Assembly: GCF_920984665.1 (NCBI RefSeq)
Contig: NZ_CAKLBP010000004.1
Location: forward strand, 186,001 to 250,000
Direction: 5' to 3'
DNA: 64,000 nt
DNA from: Pedobacter sp. Leaf170
GTDB lineage: Bacteria > Bacteroidota > Bacteroidia > Sphingobacteriales > Sphingobacteriaceae
Part shown: piece after piece, positions 16,602 through 26,114 of the stretch
Layout: every line of letters begins with the position of its first letter
Position numbering within the stretch: position 1 is the first letter of the stretch
Notes under the pieces: model-generated
Databases searched by the model: none
What the model saw: only the letters and a program-made list of their open reading frames with translations
Told to the model about the DNA's origin: nothing
Translations under genes and position numbers: made by a program

Positions 16602-18707
16602 TTAAGAAATTTTATCAAAAGAAATGCCCCTTTCTAATCTCTGCAAATGTGCTTTTAAAATTGCATGTTCGGGTTTTTCTAATTTTACGTCCGTTTCAAA
16701 GATTGAAATCACCGTGTTCCTGGCTTCAGATAATATGGCTTGGTCTTTAGCCAAATCGGCAAGTTTTAAATCTAATACACCGCTTTGCTGTGTTCCGGTA
16801 ATATCACCAGGGCCACGCAATTGCAAATCGATTTCAGAAATCTCAAAGCCATTATTGGTTCTCACCATGGTTTCGAGCCTTATTTTACCTTCTTTGCTTA
16901 GTTTGTTACTGCTCATTAATATACAAAAAGATTGCTCTGCACCCCTACCAACACGGCCGCGAAGCTGATGTAGTTGTGACAAGCCAAAACGCTCGGCATT
17001 TTCTATCACCATAACCGAAGCATTGGGCACATTAACACCCACTTCAATTACGGTGGTGGCTACCATAATCTGGCTTTTACCATCAATAAACTGTTGCATT
17101 TCAAACTGCTTATCTGCATTAGGCATTTTACCATGTACAATGCTAATCTGGTAATCTGGCCGTGGAAATTGATAGCTTAATTGCTCAATTCCGGCTTCAA
17201 GATGCAAAAGGTCGAGTTTTTCACTTTCTTTTATTAATGGATAAACAATATAAACCTGGCGACCTTTAGCAATTTCCTGTTTCATAAAACCAAACATCCT
17301 TAAGCGCTGACCTTCAAATAAGTGTCGGGTTTCGATTGGTTTTCTACCGGCAGGAAGTTCATCAATTTGCGAAACATCCAAATCGCCATATAAAGTCATG
17401 GCTAGCGTACGTGGAATTGGCGTGGCCGTCATGACCAAAATATGTGGTGGAATTACATTCTTTCGCCAGAGCTTTGCACGTTGCTCTACTCCAAATCGAT
17501 GTTGTTCATCGATAACAACCAAACCAAGATTCTTAAATTGAACTTTGTCTTCAATTAAAGCATGGGTGCCTATTAAAATATCGATTTCACCATTTTCCAA
17601 TTGTTGATGAAGAATGGTTCTTTCTTTCTTTTTGGTGTTGCCCGTTAAAATGGCTACCCTAACCAAATCATCGCTTACCAAATCTGTAATGGACGCGTAA
17701 TGCTGACGGGCCAAAATTTCTGTTGGCGCCATCATACAAGCTTGGTAGCCATTATCATTAGCCAAAAGCATACTCATCAAGGCCACGGCGGTTTTACCGC
17801 TTCCAACATCACCTTGTACCAACCTGTTCATTTGTATGCCTCGCTGCGTATCTATCCTAATTTCTTTGATAACCCTTTTTTGAGCATTTGTGAGTTCAAA
17901 AGGTAAAAATTCTGAATAAAAACGATTAACCTTTTCGCCAACTTTATCAAACGAAACCCCTTTAAACTTTAACTGCCTGAGTTGTTTATTGTGCAAAAGC
18001 TGTAATTGGATATAAAACAATTCTTCAAACTTCAGCCTTCGTTCTGCAGCATTTAAATCAGTTTGATTTTTAGGAAAATGGATGTTCAATAACGCGGTTC
18101 GCTTATCAGGAAGCTGATACTTCTTTAAAATGTATGCCGGAAGATTTTCATCAGTTTGCGGAATTACCTGATCAAGCAATCCGGCAATTAAACGTTGCAA
18201 ACCTTTTGAGTCGAGATTAAATTTTTTAAGCTTTTCGGTAGAATTGTAAACGGGCTGCAGTGTCTGGTTTCCCCTGCCTGCAACCTTGCTTTGGTATAAT
18301 TCCATCTCAGGGTGAGAAATACTGAAGGTATTGTTAAATAAAGCAGGCTTTCCAAATGCTACATAAGCTGCACCAACCATTATATTTTCTTCAACCCATT
18401 TTAAACTTTGAAACCAAACCAGTTCCATTAATCCGGTTTCATCTTTAAACACAGCAATGATTCGTTTTGTACGTTTTTCGCCAACAAGCGTTTTACTTAC
18501 AATGCGTCCAATAATTTGAATGTATTGCGAATCGAGGTTTATCTGATTGATTTTATAATACTTTGTTCTATCGATGTATCGAAATGGATAATGCGAGAGC
18601 ATATCCCGATAGGTAAAAAGACCGAGATCCTTTTTAAGCACATCTGCACGGCTCGGACCAACGCCTTTTATAAATTCAACAGGTGTATCTAAAATCGAGT
18701 TGAACAA
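16602..18707 (-). CDS. recG: ATP-dependent DNA helicase RecG
   Basis: At 701 residues, the protein matches RecG in length and layout: an N-terminal wedge/OB domain (about 1-200) and two helicase lobes. Walker A is GDVGSGKTAVAL (near residue 300), the DEQH box is VIDEQHRFGVEQR, motif III is MTATPIPRTLA, and motif VI is QLRGRVGRG. RecG remodels stalled replication forks and Holliday junctions. The only workable start is TTG at 18707, because an in-frame stop lies 9 bp upstream. It begins 6 bp after the EamA gene and is probably the last gene of a run with ridA and the 45-aa membrane protein. Confidence 0.95.
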   Translation of the reverse strand: MFNSILDTPVEFIKGVGPSRADVLKKDLGLFTYRDMLSHYPFRYIDRTKYYKINQINLDSQYIQIIGRIVSKTLVGEKRTKRIIAVFKDETGLMELVWFQSLKWVEENIMVGAAYVAFGKPALFNNTFSISHPEMELYQSKVAGRGNQTLQPVYNSTEKLKKFNLDSKGLQRLIAGLLDQVIPQTDENLPAYILKKYQLPDKRTALLNIHFPKNQTDLNAAERRLKFEELFYIQLQLLHNKQLRQLKFKGVSFDKVGEKVNRFYSEFLPFELTNAQKRVIKEIRIDTQRGIQMNRLVQGDVGSGKTAVALMSMLLANDNGYQACMMAPTEILARQHYASITDLVSDDLVRVAILTGNTKKKERTILHQQLENGEIDILIGTHALIEDKVQFKNLGLVVIDEQHRFGVEQRAKLWRKNVIPPHILVMTATPIPRTLAMTLYGDLDVSQIDELPAGRKPIETRHLFEGQRLRMFGFMKQEIAKGRQVYIVYPLIKESEKLDLLHLEAGIEQLSYQFPRPDYQISIVHGKMPNADKQFEMQQFIDGKSQIMVATTVIEVGVNVPNASVMVIENAERFGLSQLHQLRGRVGRGAEQSFCILMSSNKLSKEGKIRLETMVRTNNGFEISEIDLQLRGPGDITGTQQSGVLDLKLADLAKDQAILSEARNTVISIFETDVKLEKPEHAILKAHLQRLERGISFDKIS

Positions 18708-18713
18708 AATATC

Positions 18714-19616
18714 TTACTGCTTATTAGTAACCAAACTTTTAATCAATTGTGCATTAAAAATAACAATAGAGACTAGCAAAAGCAAATAAGCAAAAAGCTG
18801 ATGAACATCTATCTGTTCTTTAAAGTAGAAAAAAGCTACAGCGAAAGCTACAATTGGATTTAGGTAAATTAATATGCCCAATGCCGATGATGGCATACCC
18901 AAAAGCGCATAAGAATTTAAGAATAGAGGTATAATGGTAAATATTATGGCGATTAAAAATATATGTGCCCAAAAAAATCCACTTACCGGAAAAGATGCAG
19001 CATTAGTAAAGTACAAGGGCAACAGCAATAAACCAGATATAATTAATTGTACGCCTAAAAAATTAAACTTATCGAAATGCTTAATCACTTTTAAAACAAT
19101 AACGTATAGCGCATAGAATGATGCCACAACTATTGCCCATAATACTTCGTGTAAGGAACCGGTTGCCAGCAATGCAATGCTAACAAACGCAATTATTAAG
19201 GCTATAATTTTTGCTTTTGATAATTGTTCTTTAAGGATTATAAAGCCGCATAAAGCTGTAAGCAAAGGGCAAACCATGTAAGCGAATGCAGCGGCTTTTA
19301 AGCTTACGCTATTAACGGCATAAATGTAAGTAAACCAGTTACCGGTAATTAATACTGCAGAAAGAAAGGTTAATACGAATAATTTGTTTCTTTCCTTGCT
19401 GGATATCGATTTTAGAAAGTTTAAATCATTTGATAATGCTTTTTTTCTAAAAATAAAAATTGTTGCCCACACCAATATAATCGAAACCAGGAGGCGATAA
19501 AAAAGAATTTCCTGAGGAGGAAAACTCTTTATGTTACGTAAAGGAACCGACATTGTTCCCCATATAATGTAAGGAATAATGCCGGCAGTAAAATATTTCG
19601 CTTTGCTTGCTGCCAA
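18714..19616 (-). CDS. EamA-family transporter, RarD-like (300 aa)
   Basis: Ten hydrophobic segments in two EamA repeats, with the N-terminal signature FTAGIIPYIIWGTMSVPLR and LLVSIILVW, indicate a RarD-type drug/metabolite transporter of the inner membrane. The substrate is unknown. The start codon is TTG at 19616, two bases after the ridA stop, and no ATG lies nearby in frame, so it depends on translational coupling. It continues into recG after 6 bp. Confidence 0.82.
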   Translation of the reverse strand: MAASKAKYFTAGIIPYIIWGTMSVPLRNIKSFPPQEILFYRLLVSIILVWATIFIFRKKALSNDLNFLKSISSKERNKLFVLTFLSAVLITGNWFTYIYAVNSVSLKAAAFAYMVCPLLTALCGFIILKEQLSKAKIIALIIAFVSIALLATGSLHEVLWAIVVASFYALYVIVLKVIKHFDKFNFLGVQLIISGLLLLPLYFTNAASFPVSGFFWAHIFLIAIIFTIIPLFLNSYALLGMPSSALGILIYLNPIVAFAVAFFYFKEQIDVHQLFAYLLLLVSIVIFNAQLIKSLVTNKQ

Positions 19617-19618
19617 AA

Positions 19619-19999
19619 TTAGCCTTTAACTGCAATCACAGAAATTTCTACATTAACATTTTTTGGTAGTGCCGAAACCTGAACGGTTTCTCTAGCAGGA
19701 AAATCCGAAGTAAAATACTTACCATAGATTTCATTTACCGCAGCGAAGTTGCCCATATCTGTTAAAAAAATACTGCTTTTAACTACATTATCTAGAGTTA
19801 AACCAGCCTCTAATAATACCGACTTTAGATTTCGCATTACCTGGTGTGTTTCTTCTTCAATATTAGGCATATTTAACTCACCGTTTTCAGGATTTATGGC
19901 AACCTGACCAGATACAAACAAGAAATTGCCAGCCATAACAGCCTGGTTATATGGACCAATAGGCGCTGGCGCATTGGTGGTATTAATAATTTGTTTCAT
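19619..19999 (-). CDS. ridA: RidA family enamine/imine deaminase
   Basis: This 126-residue protein is full length for RidA. It has the N-terminal APAPIGPYNQAV, the LFVSGQVAINPENGEL segment, and the C-terminal signature near residue 104 (ARETVQVSALP) containing the arginine that binds the substrate carboxylate. RidA hydrolyses reactive 2-aminoacrylate formed by PLP enzymes and so protects them (cytosol, usually trimeric). It lies between a 45-aa membrane protein gene (8-bp gap) and an EamA transporter (2-bp gap). Confidence 0.93.
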   Translation of the reverse strand: MKQIINTTNAPAPIGPYNQAVMAGNFLFVSGQVAINPENGELNMPNIEEETHQVMRNLKSVLLEAGLTLDNVVKSSIFLTDMGNFAAVNEIYGKYFTSDFPARETVQVSALPKNVNVEISVIAVKG

Positions 20000-20007
20000 T
20001 TTATTTA

Positions 20008-20145
20008 TTATTTAGAAAGCCATTCAACAAGCTTATAGATGATACCTGCCAGAAAAACAATGATGGCCAATGCATTTATAAAATGCATGATTTTTAAATT
20101 TATATTATTTGGCCTATCGGGATTCTTTTTTCTAAAGAAGTACAT
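20008..20145 (-). CDS. Small single-helix membrane protein (45 aa), DUF6728-like
   Basis: The hand-translated minus strand from ATG 20145-20143 gives MYFFRKKNPDRPNN, then a hydrophobic helix (about residues 23-38, including ALAIIVFLAGIIY), and ends with VEWLSK and TAA. The basic N-terminus followed by one helix indicates an inner-membrane protein. Similar short proteins of Sphingobacteriaceae are grouped as DUF6728; I make this link from memory of their FRKKNPDRP-like start. It precedes ridA by 8 bp. The function is unknown. Confidence 0.7.
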   Translation of the reverse strand: MYFFRKKNPDRPNNINLKIMHFINALAIIVFLAGIIYKLVEWLSK

Positions 20146-20189
20146 AAAGCAAACTTAACAAAAAAGGCGAAGCCTTAAAATTAAAAGGC

Positions 20190-20217
20190 ATAAAAAAAGC
20201 CCCGATAAATCGGGGCT
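20190..20217 (-). terminator. Terminator of the OmpA-family gene
   Basis: A stem of AGCCCCGAT (20197-20205) with ATCGGGGCT (20208-20216) is followed on the minus strand by seven T. It lies 23 bp beyond the porin stop codon. A second small hairpin AAGGC/GCCTT lies at 20163-20175, between it and the 45-aa gene. Confidence 0.85.
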
Positions 20218-20239
20218 TCTAAAATTTTATATTGAAATA

Positions 20240-21586
20240 CTAGTTTCTAGCAGTTTCAACACGACGGTTTTGGATACGACCTTCTTCAGTATCGTTTGAA
20301 GCAATTGGATTAGCTTCGCCTAAACCTTTAGTAGTAACTTGACTAGCGTTAACGCCAGAGTTTACTAAGTAAGTTTTAACAGAGTTAGCTCTGTCTTTAG
20401 ATAATTTCATGTTATATGCAGCAGTACCTTCGCTTGAAGCGTAACCAGTTACAGTTGCTTTACCACCGTTTTCACGTAACACTGAAGATAATTTATCTAA
20501 AGTAGGGTAAGACTCAGTTTTTAATACAGATGAGTTGAAATCAAAAGAGATTTTTTCGAAACCTGTTACATTACTTGCAACAGTATCAGCAACCATTTTA
20601 GGAAGAGGACAACCTGAACCATCAACAGCAGTACCTGCAGGAGTTCCTGGGCATTTGTCGAATTGATCAGCTACACCATCACCATCAGTATCTTTTTTCA
20701 AATCTTCAACAGATTTTTCAACAGCAGATACACGGTTTTTCAACGCTTCAACTTCTTGACGTAAAGTAGGATCTTTTAACTCATCGTACATAGTAGCTAA
20801 TGGGTTAGACCATTCTAAACTTGGTTTTGCAGAAGAACCTAAAGAGAATTCTAAACCAGCATAACCGTAAGAGAATTTATCTTTAGTTTGACCTTTAGCA
20901 TAAACTCCGTCTAAGTTATCAGCATCAACAAAGCTCATAGTGTAACCTAAGTTAAAGTTAACACGCTCAGAAACTTTGAATTTAACACCAGCACCAACAG
21001 GGATATACATAGCTTTTACGTAATCTTTTGGGGAATCGTGTCTGTCATCAGCAGGACCTAAAGCTTTACCTTTCCAGTCTACAACTGTACCGTTAGTATA
21101 AGTTACTTTTGGAGCATAAGCCATATAACCAGCACCAGCTGTAACGAAGAAACTTACAGCGTTTTCACGACGTAAGAAATCGATAGAACCAACGTTAACT
21201 ACACCACGTAAATCAACTGCATATTGCATTTCTGTTTCGAATTCTCTTACAGTAGCACCAGTAATACCTTCGTTAGTACCTGATAATTTACCACGAGTTC
21301 CGTTTAATTCTAAACCAAAAGAGTGACCTAATTGCTTACGGATATTTAAACCATAACCTAAGTTAGCATCCCATTTGTTAAAATCATTAGTACCACCAAT
21401 AGCAACAATCGGCATTAATACACCACCGTGTACGCCAATTGACCATGTTCTGTACTGTCCTCTACCGCCAAATACCTTGACAGCAGAAGTTGTTGCAGGA
21501 GCATCCTGAGCGACAGCAAGAGAAGCAACTCCTGTTAATGCCACTAAAGAAAGCGCAACACTTTTCTTTAAAGTAGAATAATTCAT
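20240..21586 (-). CDS. OmpA-family outer-membrane protein with TSP3 repeat (448 aa)
   Basis: A signal peptide (residues 1-26, ending VAQ) leads into an N-terminal eight-strand beta-barrel (about 40-255). A short coiled segment (about 270-300) is followed by a thrombospondin type-3 calcium-binding repeat, DTDGDGVADQFDKCPGTPAG. The C-terminal OmpA peptidoglycan-binding domain (about 340-448) contains the FDFNSS, GYASSEG and LSKDRANSVKTYL motifs. It would tie the outer membrane to the cell wall. A strong promoter and a roughly 50-nt leader (21643-21672) suggest abundant expression, and the codon choice is notably uniform. Confidence 0.93.
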   Translation of the reverse strand: MNYSTLKKSVALSLVALTGVASLAVAQDAPATTSAVKVFGGRGQYRTWSIGVHGGVLMPIVAIGGTNDFNKWDANLGYGLNIRKQLGHSFGLELNGTRGKLSGTNEGITGATVREFETEMQYAVDLRGVVNVGSIDFLRRENAVSFFVTAGAGYMAYAPKVTYTNGTVVDWKGKALGPADDRHDSPKDYVKAMYIPVGAGVKFKVSERVNFNLGYTMSFVDADNLDGVYAKGQTKDKFSYGYAGLEFSLGSSAKPSLEWSNPLATMYDELKDPTLRQEVEALKNRVSAVEKSVEDLKKDTDGDGVADQFDKCPGTPAGTAVDGSGCPLPKMVADTVASNVTGFEKISFDFNSSVLKTESYPTLDKLSSVLRENGGKATVTGYASSEGTAAYNMKLSKDRANSVKTYLVNSGVNASQVTTKGLGEANPIASNDTEEGRIQNRRVETARN

Positions 21587-21642
21587 AATCTTTTTCTTTT
21601 TTAAGGGTTAAACAATTTAATTGATTAATTTTTTAGTAACTG

Positions 21643-21672
21643 CAAAATTAAACAAAATATTAAATTTTCAAA
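21643..21672 (-). promoter_or_regulatory. Promoter of the OmpA-family gene (TTTG-N18-TAATTTTG)
   Basis: On the minus strand, TTTG (21672-21669) and TAATTTTG (21650-21643) are separated by 18 bp, which closely fits the Bacteroidota -33/-7 consensus. Transcription should begin near 21639, about 50 nt before the ATG. Confidence 0.75.
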
Positions 21673-21757
21673 CTTTTATACAAACTCCGTTCCAAACTTC
21701 ACTATCCTTTATCATTTTCTTACATTTGGCCATTACCTGTTTTACACTATAATAATT

Positions 21758-23047
21758 ATGAAATATCCCCAAATCAATCAGGATTTATTTGTTTTAAATA
21801 GAAAAAATTTCGTTAAACATTTAAAAGACAACTCATTAGCTATATTTCAATCGAATGATGAATTCCCTAGAAGCGGCGATCAAAACTTCATCTTTAAGCA
21901 AAATCCCGATTTATTTTATTTATCGGGTATTGACCAGGAACAGACAATATTGCTGCTTTATCCCGATTGTCCTAATCCTTTGTATAGGGAAGTCCTATTT
22001 TTAAGACAGACCAACGATTACATAAAAGTTTGGGAAGGATATAAGTATACAAAGGACCAAGCCATGGCTTCATCGGGCATTAAAAGCATTTATTGGCTAG
22101 ATGATTTCGATAATATATTACACAGCATAGTTAACTACGCAGACAATATTTATTTAAACGCAAATGAAAACGATAGATATGCGCATACAGTTCCCTATCG
22201 GGATATCAGATTTATAAATGATATACGAACTAAATATCCATTACATCATTTAGAGCGTTCTGCTCCCATTATGCGCCAGCTTAGGGCTGTAAAATCTGAT
22301 GTTGAAATAGAACTAACAAAAAAAGCCTGTGCAATTACCCGTGATGCTTTTGTGAGGGTTTTAAAATTTACAAAACCAGGCGTTAAAGAATATGAGATTG
22401 AAGCTGAAATTATCCATGAATTTATCCGCCAGGGCGGAACCGGACATGCCTACACGCCAATAATTGCCTCCGGCCATAATGCAAACATTTTGCACTACAA
22501 TGATAACAACCAGGAATGTAAAGATGGTGATGTAATCTTATTTGATTTTGGAGCAGAATATGCGAATTACAATGCAGACATGAGTCGCTCTATACCGGTT
22601 AGCGGTAAATTTACAGACAGGCAAAAACAGGTTTACAAAGCCGTACACCATGTAATGAAAGGCGCTACTAAATTGTTGGTTGATGGTGCCGTTTGGAATA
22701 CTTATCATGAACAAGTTGGCGAACTTATGACCGAACAACTCGTTAATCTTGGTTTGATATCAACTGATGATGTAAAAAAACAAAATCCTGCTTGGCCAGC
22801 TTACAAGAAATATTTTATGCATGGAACATCGCACCATTTAGGTATTGATGTTCATGATTTTGCCGGACGGTACACGCCATTTGCCGTTGGAAATATATTA
22901 ACTGTAGAACCTGGTATTTATATCCCTCAAGAAGGTTTGGGCATTCGTTTGGAAAATAACATCCTAATTACATCAAATGGCAACATCGATTTAATGGCCG
23001 ATATACCTGTTGAGGCTGATGAGATTGAAGATATTATGAATGGTTAA
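21758..23047 (+). CDS. Xaa-Pro aminopeptidase, M24B (PepP-like)
   Basis: This 429-residue enzyme removes N-terminal residues preceding proline. It has the aminopeptidase P N-terminal domain (about 1-135, with FYLSGIDQEQT) and the pita-bread M24 catalytic domain. Metal ligands are visible in FDFGAEYANYNADMSRS (two Asp), HGTSHHLGIDVHD (His), EPGIYIP (Glu) and RLENN (Glu). It is a lone gene, divergent from the OmpA gene. A TTTG and a TATAAT-like segment 19 bp apart lie just upstream and may be its promoter. Confidence 0.92.
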   Translation: MKYPQINQDLFVLNRKNFVKHLKDNSLAIFQSNDEFPRSGDQNFIFKQNPDLFYLSGIDQEQTILLLYPDCPNPLYREVLFLRQTNDYIKVWEGYKYTKDQAMASSGIKSIYWLDDFDNILHSIVNYADNIYLNANENDRYAHTVPYRDIRFINDIRTKYPLHHLERSAPIMRQLRAVKSDVEIELTKKACAITRDAFVRVLKFTKPGVKEYEIEAEIIHEFIRQGGTGHAYTPIIASGHNANILHYNDNNQECKDGDVILFDFGAEYANYNADMSRSIPVSGKFTDRQKQVYKAVHHVMKGATKLLVDGAVWNTYHEQVGELMTEQLVNLGLISTDDVKKQNPAWPAYKKYFMHGTSHHLGIDVHDFAGRYTPFAVGNILTVEPGIYIPQEGLGIRLENNILITSNGNIDLMADIPVEADEIEDIMNG

Positions 23048-23069
23048 AAATGGCAGTGCTATAGTCTAA

Positions 23070-23131
23070 AGATTGCTTCGTTCATCGTAGTAACGGCCGC
23101 CACATCGTCAATGCGAGGAACGAAGCAATCT
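23070..23131. repeat. Inverted-repeat element of the GAAGCAATCT family
   Basis: Perfect 14-bp arms AGATTGCTTCGTTC (23070-23083) and GAACGAAGCAATCT (23118-23131) surround a 34-bp centre containing GTCAATGCGAG. The right half resembles the element at 886-919. It lies between convergent genes (Xaa-Pro aminopeptidase and meaB) and could also act as a terminator structure. Confidence 0.7.
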
Positions 23132-23141
23132 CCTCACAAAA

Positions 23142-24047
23142 CTAATTTTGAGATGATTGAAATTCATCAGCAAAACGATAGATATTAAAATTATCATTTT
23201 TTAAAGCTTCGCGAACGGCATCGCGGAGCTTTTTTTTGTCTATATTTTTCATTTTTTCCTGCTGGATAAGCTTAAGGGCTTTTTCGGCAAATAAAAATAT
23301 TTTCCTTTCTGATTGATTATCGATATCAGATTTCATCATCCAATTGCACAAATCATCAATACCTAAACCTTTATCGGCAATTGTTTTAAAAACAGATAGC
23401 TCTTTAACGCCCTGATGAACCATCTTTTTGAGGTTATTAGCAAAAGTATCGGCACCTTCCCTATCTGCCTTGTTCACCACGAAGCAATCTGCAATTTCCA
23501 TCAATCCAGATTTTATATTCTGAATTTCATCGCCCGATTCGGGTACCAAAACAACAATGGTTTTATCAGCTAAACCGGCAATCTCCACTTCAGATTGCCC
23601 AACACCAACCGTTTCCACCAAAATTAAATCGAAATTGCTGGCTTTTAAAACATCAACCATTTCAATTGTTTTTACCGAAACACCGCCTAATGCACCACGG
23701 GTGGCTAAAGAACGAATAAAAACATTGGGCTTATTAAACTGATTAGCCATTCTGATTCTATCGCCTAGCAAAGAGCCAAAATTAAATGGCGAAGTTGGGT
23801 CTATCGCTAAAATCGCTATGCGTTTATTTTGTTGTGTAAAATGGTCGGTAATGGCATTTACAAGCGTACTTTTTCCTGCTCCAGGTGGCCCCGTTATACC
23901 GATAACTTTAACATCTGTTTTACTATCCAATTCCCGCAAAATCGTTGCCGATGGCGAAATATTATTCTCAACCAAACTCAAAGTTCGGGCAAGTGTTTTA
24001 ATATTTCCCTGCTTAATTTCGCTTATTACAGATAGACTGGTATTCAT
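23142..24047 (-). CDS. meaB: Methylmalonyl-CoA mutase-associated GTPase MeaB (ArgK family)
   Basis: MeaB is a G3E-type GTPase that loads and protects the adenosylcobalamin cofactor of methylmalonyl-CoA mutase. Visible motifs are P-loop GITGPPGAGKSTLVN, base II ILAIDPTSPF (Asp), ETVGVGQSEVEIA (DxxG-like switch) and NKAD for guanine recognition. An upstream in-frame ATG at 24077 exists, but the residues it adds are hydrophobic and lie in promoter-like AT sequence. The ATG at 24047 gives the family length (301 aa). The mutase genes are not in the window. Confidence 0.9.
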   Translation of the reverse strand: MNTSLSVISEIKQGNIKTLARTLSLVENNISPSATILRELDSKTDVKVIGITGPPGAGKSTLVNAITDHFTQQNKRIAILAIDPTSPFNFGSLLGDRIRMANQFNKPNVFIRSLATRGALGGVSVKTIEMVDVLKASNFDLILVETVGVGQSEVEIAGLADKTIVVLVPESGDEIQNIKSGLMEIADCFVVNKADREGADTFANNLKKMVHQGVKELSVFKTIADKGLGIDDLCNWMMKSDIDNQSERKIFLFAEKALKLIQQEKMKNIDKKKLRDAVREALKNDNFNIYRFADEFQSSQN

Positions 24048-24122
24048 CAATAAAACTATATTTGTACAAATAAACAAAAATATAAACCGTTAAGAATCTA
24101 AAATCATCAACTAATTTTTTAA

Positions 24123-24998
24123 ATGAAAGTTACCGGATTTACCTTTATCAGAAATGCAATTTCAAACGATTATCCGGTACGGGAAGCTATACTTTCTGTT
24201 TTACCCTTATGTGATGATTTTGTAGTTGCCTTAGGGAATTCGACCGATGAAACTTCGGCTTTGGTTAAAAGCATCGACCCGAAAATCAGAACCATTAACA
24301 CAATTTGGGATGACAGCCTAAAGGAAGGTGGTTTCGTTTTTGCCGATGAAACTAATAAAGCCATTGCCGAGATATCCAAAGATACCGATTGGATGGTTTA
24401 CATCCAGGGTGATGAAGCCATTCACGAAGATTATTTGCCTTTGATAAGGAAAGAAATGGAGCAGGAGCTAAACAACAACAACGTTGAAGCGCTGCTTTTA
24501 AAATACAAACATTTCTATGCTTCTTACGATTACCTTGCGGAATCGAGAAGATGGTACAGACGGGAAGTCAGGATTTTAAAAAATCTTCCTGGCATACAAT
24601 CTTACCGCGATGCGCAAGGCTTTAGAATTAACGATAGGAAGTTAAAAGTTAAATTAATTGATGCCTACATTTACCATTATGGCTGGGTAAAACCTCCTAA
24701 AGGATTACAAGGCAAGGTTAGAAATTTTAACCAATATTATCAAACTGAAGAATGGATTGAAGAACGTTATCCGGTTCAAAATTCGTTTGATATGCATAAT
24801 GCTGATAGGTTGGTACATTTTAATGGAAGTCACCCAAAGGTGATGACCGAAAGAATTGAGGCAGCCAACTGGAAGTTTGAGCAGGATTTAACCAAGCTTC
24901 CATCAAAAATGAATTTTAGAAGAAAACTGCTGCAAAAGATTGAAGACCTAACCGGTTTGCGCTTATTTGAGTACCGTAATTATAAAATTGTGAAATAG
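24123..24998 (+). CDS. Glycosyltransferase family 2 (291 aa)
   Basis: The GT-A fold begins at once (KVTGFTFIRNAI), with the nucleotide-sugar segment DDFVVALGNSTDETSA near residue 30 and a QGDEAIHEDY segment near residue 100 in place of the usual DxD. This resembles the WaaE/KdtX-like branch of GT2 that adds sugars to LPS core. It is the first gene of the surface-glycan locus, is divergent from meaB, and ends exactly where the next glycosyltransferase begins (no gap), so the two are co-translated. The sugar donor cannot be read from sequence. Confidence 0.82.
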   Translation: MKVTGFTFIRNAISNDYPVREAILSVLPLCDDFVVALGNSTDETSALVKSIDPKIRTINTIWDDSLKEGGFVFADETNKAIAEISKDTDWMVYIQGDEAIHEDYLPLIRKEMEQELNNNNVEALLLKYKHFYASYDYLAESRRWYRREVRILKNLPGIQSYRDAQGFRINDRKLKVKLIDAYIYHYGWVKPPKGLQGKVRNFNQYYQTEEWIEERYPVQNSFDMHNADRLVHFNGSHPKVMTERIEAANWKFEQDLTKLPSKMNFRRKLLQKIEDLTGLRLFEYRNYKIVK

Positions 24999-25985
24999 AT
25001 GCAGAAAAGCGTTTCAATTGTAATTCCGAATTATAATGGCAAGCATTTGTTAGAAAATTATCTGCCATCGGTATTTACTGCAGCCCAAAATGCAAAAACT
25101 GATTTTGAAGTTATTGTAATAGATGATGGCTCGAAAGATGATAGCATCAGTTTTATTCAACAAGTTTACCCCAACATTAAACTTCTAGTTAACGATAAAA
25201 ACAGAGGTTTTTCTTATACCTGCAACCATGGCATCCGCGAGGCGAAATATGAATTGATTTTACTTTTAAATTCGGATGTGAAGCTAACACCAGATTATTT
25301 TGAGCAGCAATGGAGGTATTTTGAAAAACCAGACACTTTTGGGGTAATGGCGAGAATTATGAGTGTTGATGGTAGTAAAATTGAAGATGCTGCCCGGCTT
25401 TTATATTTCAGCGGTTGCCGAATTAAAGCCAGTAAGTTTTATTACAGCGAAAACCCAACGGATGATAATGTTTATACGGCTTATCTTTCTGGTGCAAATG
25501 CTTTAGTTGATGCAAAAAAACTGAAAGAATTAGGTGGTTTTGATGAAATTTTCTCGCCATTTTCTTCAGAAGATTTTGATTTAAGTTTAAGGGCATGGCA
25601 ATTGGGTTGGAAATGTTATTATGAGCACCAATCAGTTTGTTATCATCACGTTAGTGGAAGTACCAAAACGCAGATAAAATCAAACTTTATTAAGAAAATA
25701 TATTACCGAAATCGCTTTTTATTACAAGCAATTGAGTTAAATGGCTTGCGCTTAACTTTATTACCATTGCATTTGCTTTTTGCCGAAATTATACCAAAAA
25801 TACTGACCGGTAAATACTGGATTTGGAATGCTTTACAGGAATATAAAGATTTAAAAATCGAGATTGAGGCAAGCAGAAATAGACTAAGCAATTTAAAGAA
25901 GAAGAACAATTCTACTATTGATGTAAGCGGCATTATGCAAATCATCAATCAATCGCTTGAAGGTAAGAACATAAAACGATTGTAA
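24999..25985 (+). CDS. Glycosyltransferase family 2, WcaA/rhamnosyltransferase-like (328 aa)
   Basis: A classical GT2 start (VSIVIPNYNGKHLLENYLPSV), the acidic EVIVIDDGSKDDS loop, the LLLNSDV motif in the DxD position, and GGFDEIFSPFSSEDFDLSLR (the ED acceptor-side motif) identify the family. A C-terminal amphipathic region (about 230-280) may attach it to the inner membrane face. It follows the first glycosyltransferase without a gap. A 129-bp gap then separates it from the ABC exporter. Confidence 0.85.
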   Translation: MQKSVSIVIPNYNGKHLLENYLPSVFTAAQNAKTDFEVIVIDDGSKDDSISFIQQVYPNIKLLVNDKNRGFSYTCNHGIREAKYELILLLNSDVKLTPDYFEQQWRYFEKPDTFGVMARIMSVDGSKIEDAARLLYFSGCRIKASKFYYSENPTDDNVYTAYLSGANALVDAKKLKELGGFDEIFSPFSSEDFDLSLRAWQLGWKCYYEHQSVCYHHVSGSTKTQIKSNFIKKIYYRNRFLLQAIELNGLRLTLLPLHLLFAEIIPKILTGKYWIWNALQEYKDLKIEIEASRNRLSNLKKKNNSTIDVSGIMQIINQSLEGKNIKRL

Positions 25986-26049
25986 TTTTAAACCTGTATG
26001 GCTGTGAAAAACTTATAGGTCTGTTTCAAAACCGTACATTTGCAAAGTT

Positions 26050-26057
26050 TAAATTTG
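26050..26057 (+). promoter_or_regulatory. Putative -7 box TAAATTTG before the MsbA-like gene
   Basis: This is a perfect TAnnTTTG match 58 bp upstream of the ABC exporter ATG. No clear TTTG is found at the expected -33 distance, so it is only a candidate. If real, it starts the second transcript of the glycan locus. Confidence 0.4.
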
Positions 26058-26114
26058 GTTTCTTGGATACATTTTTAATCCTTATTCCATTTTACATATA
26101 CCCTTTTACATAAA

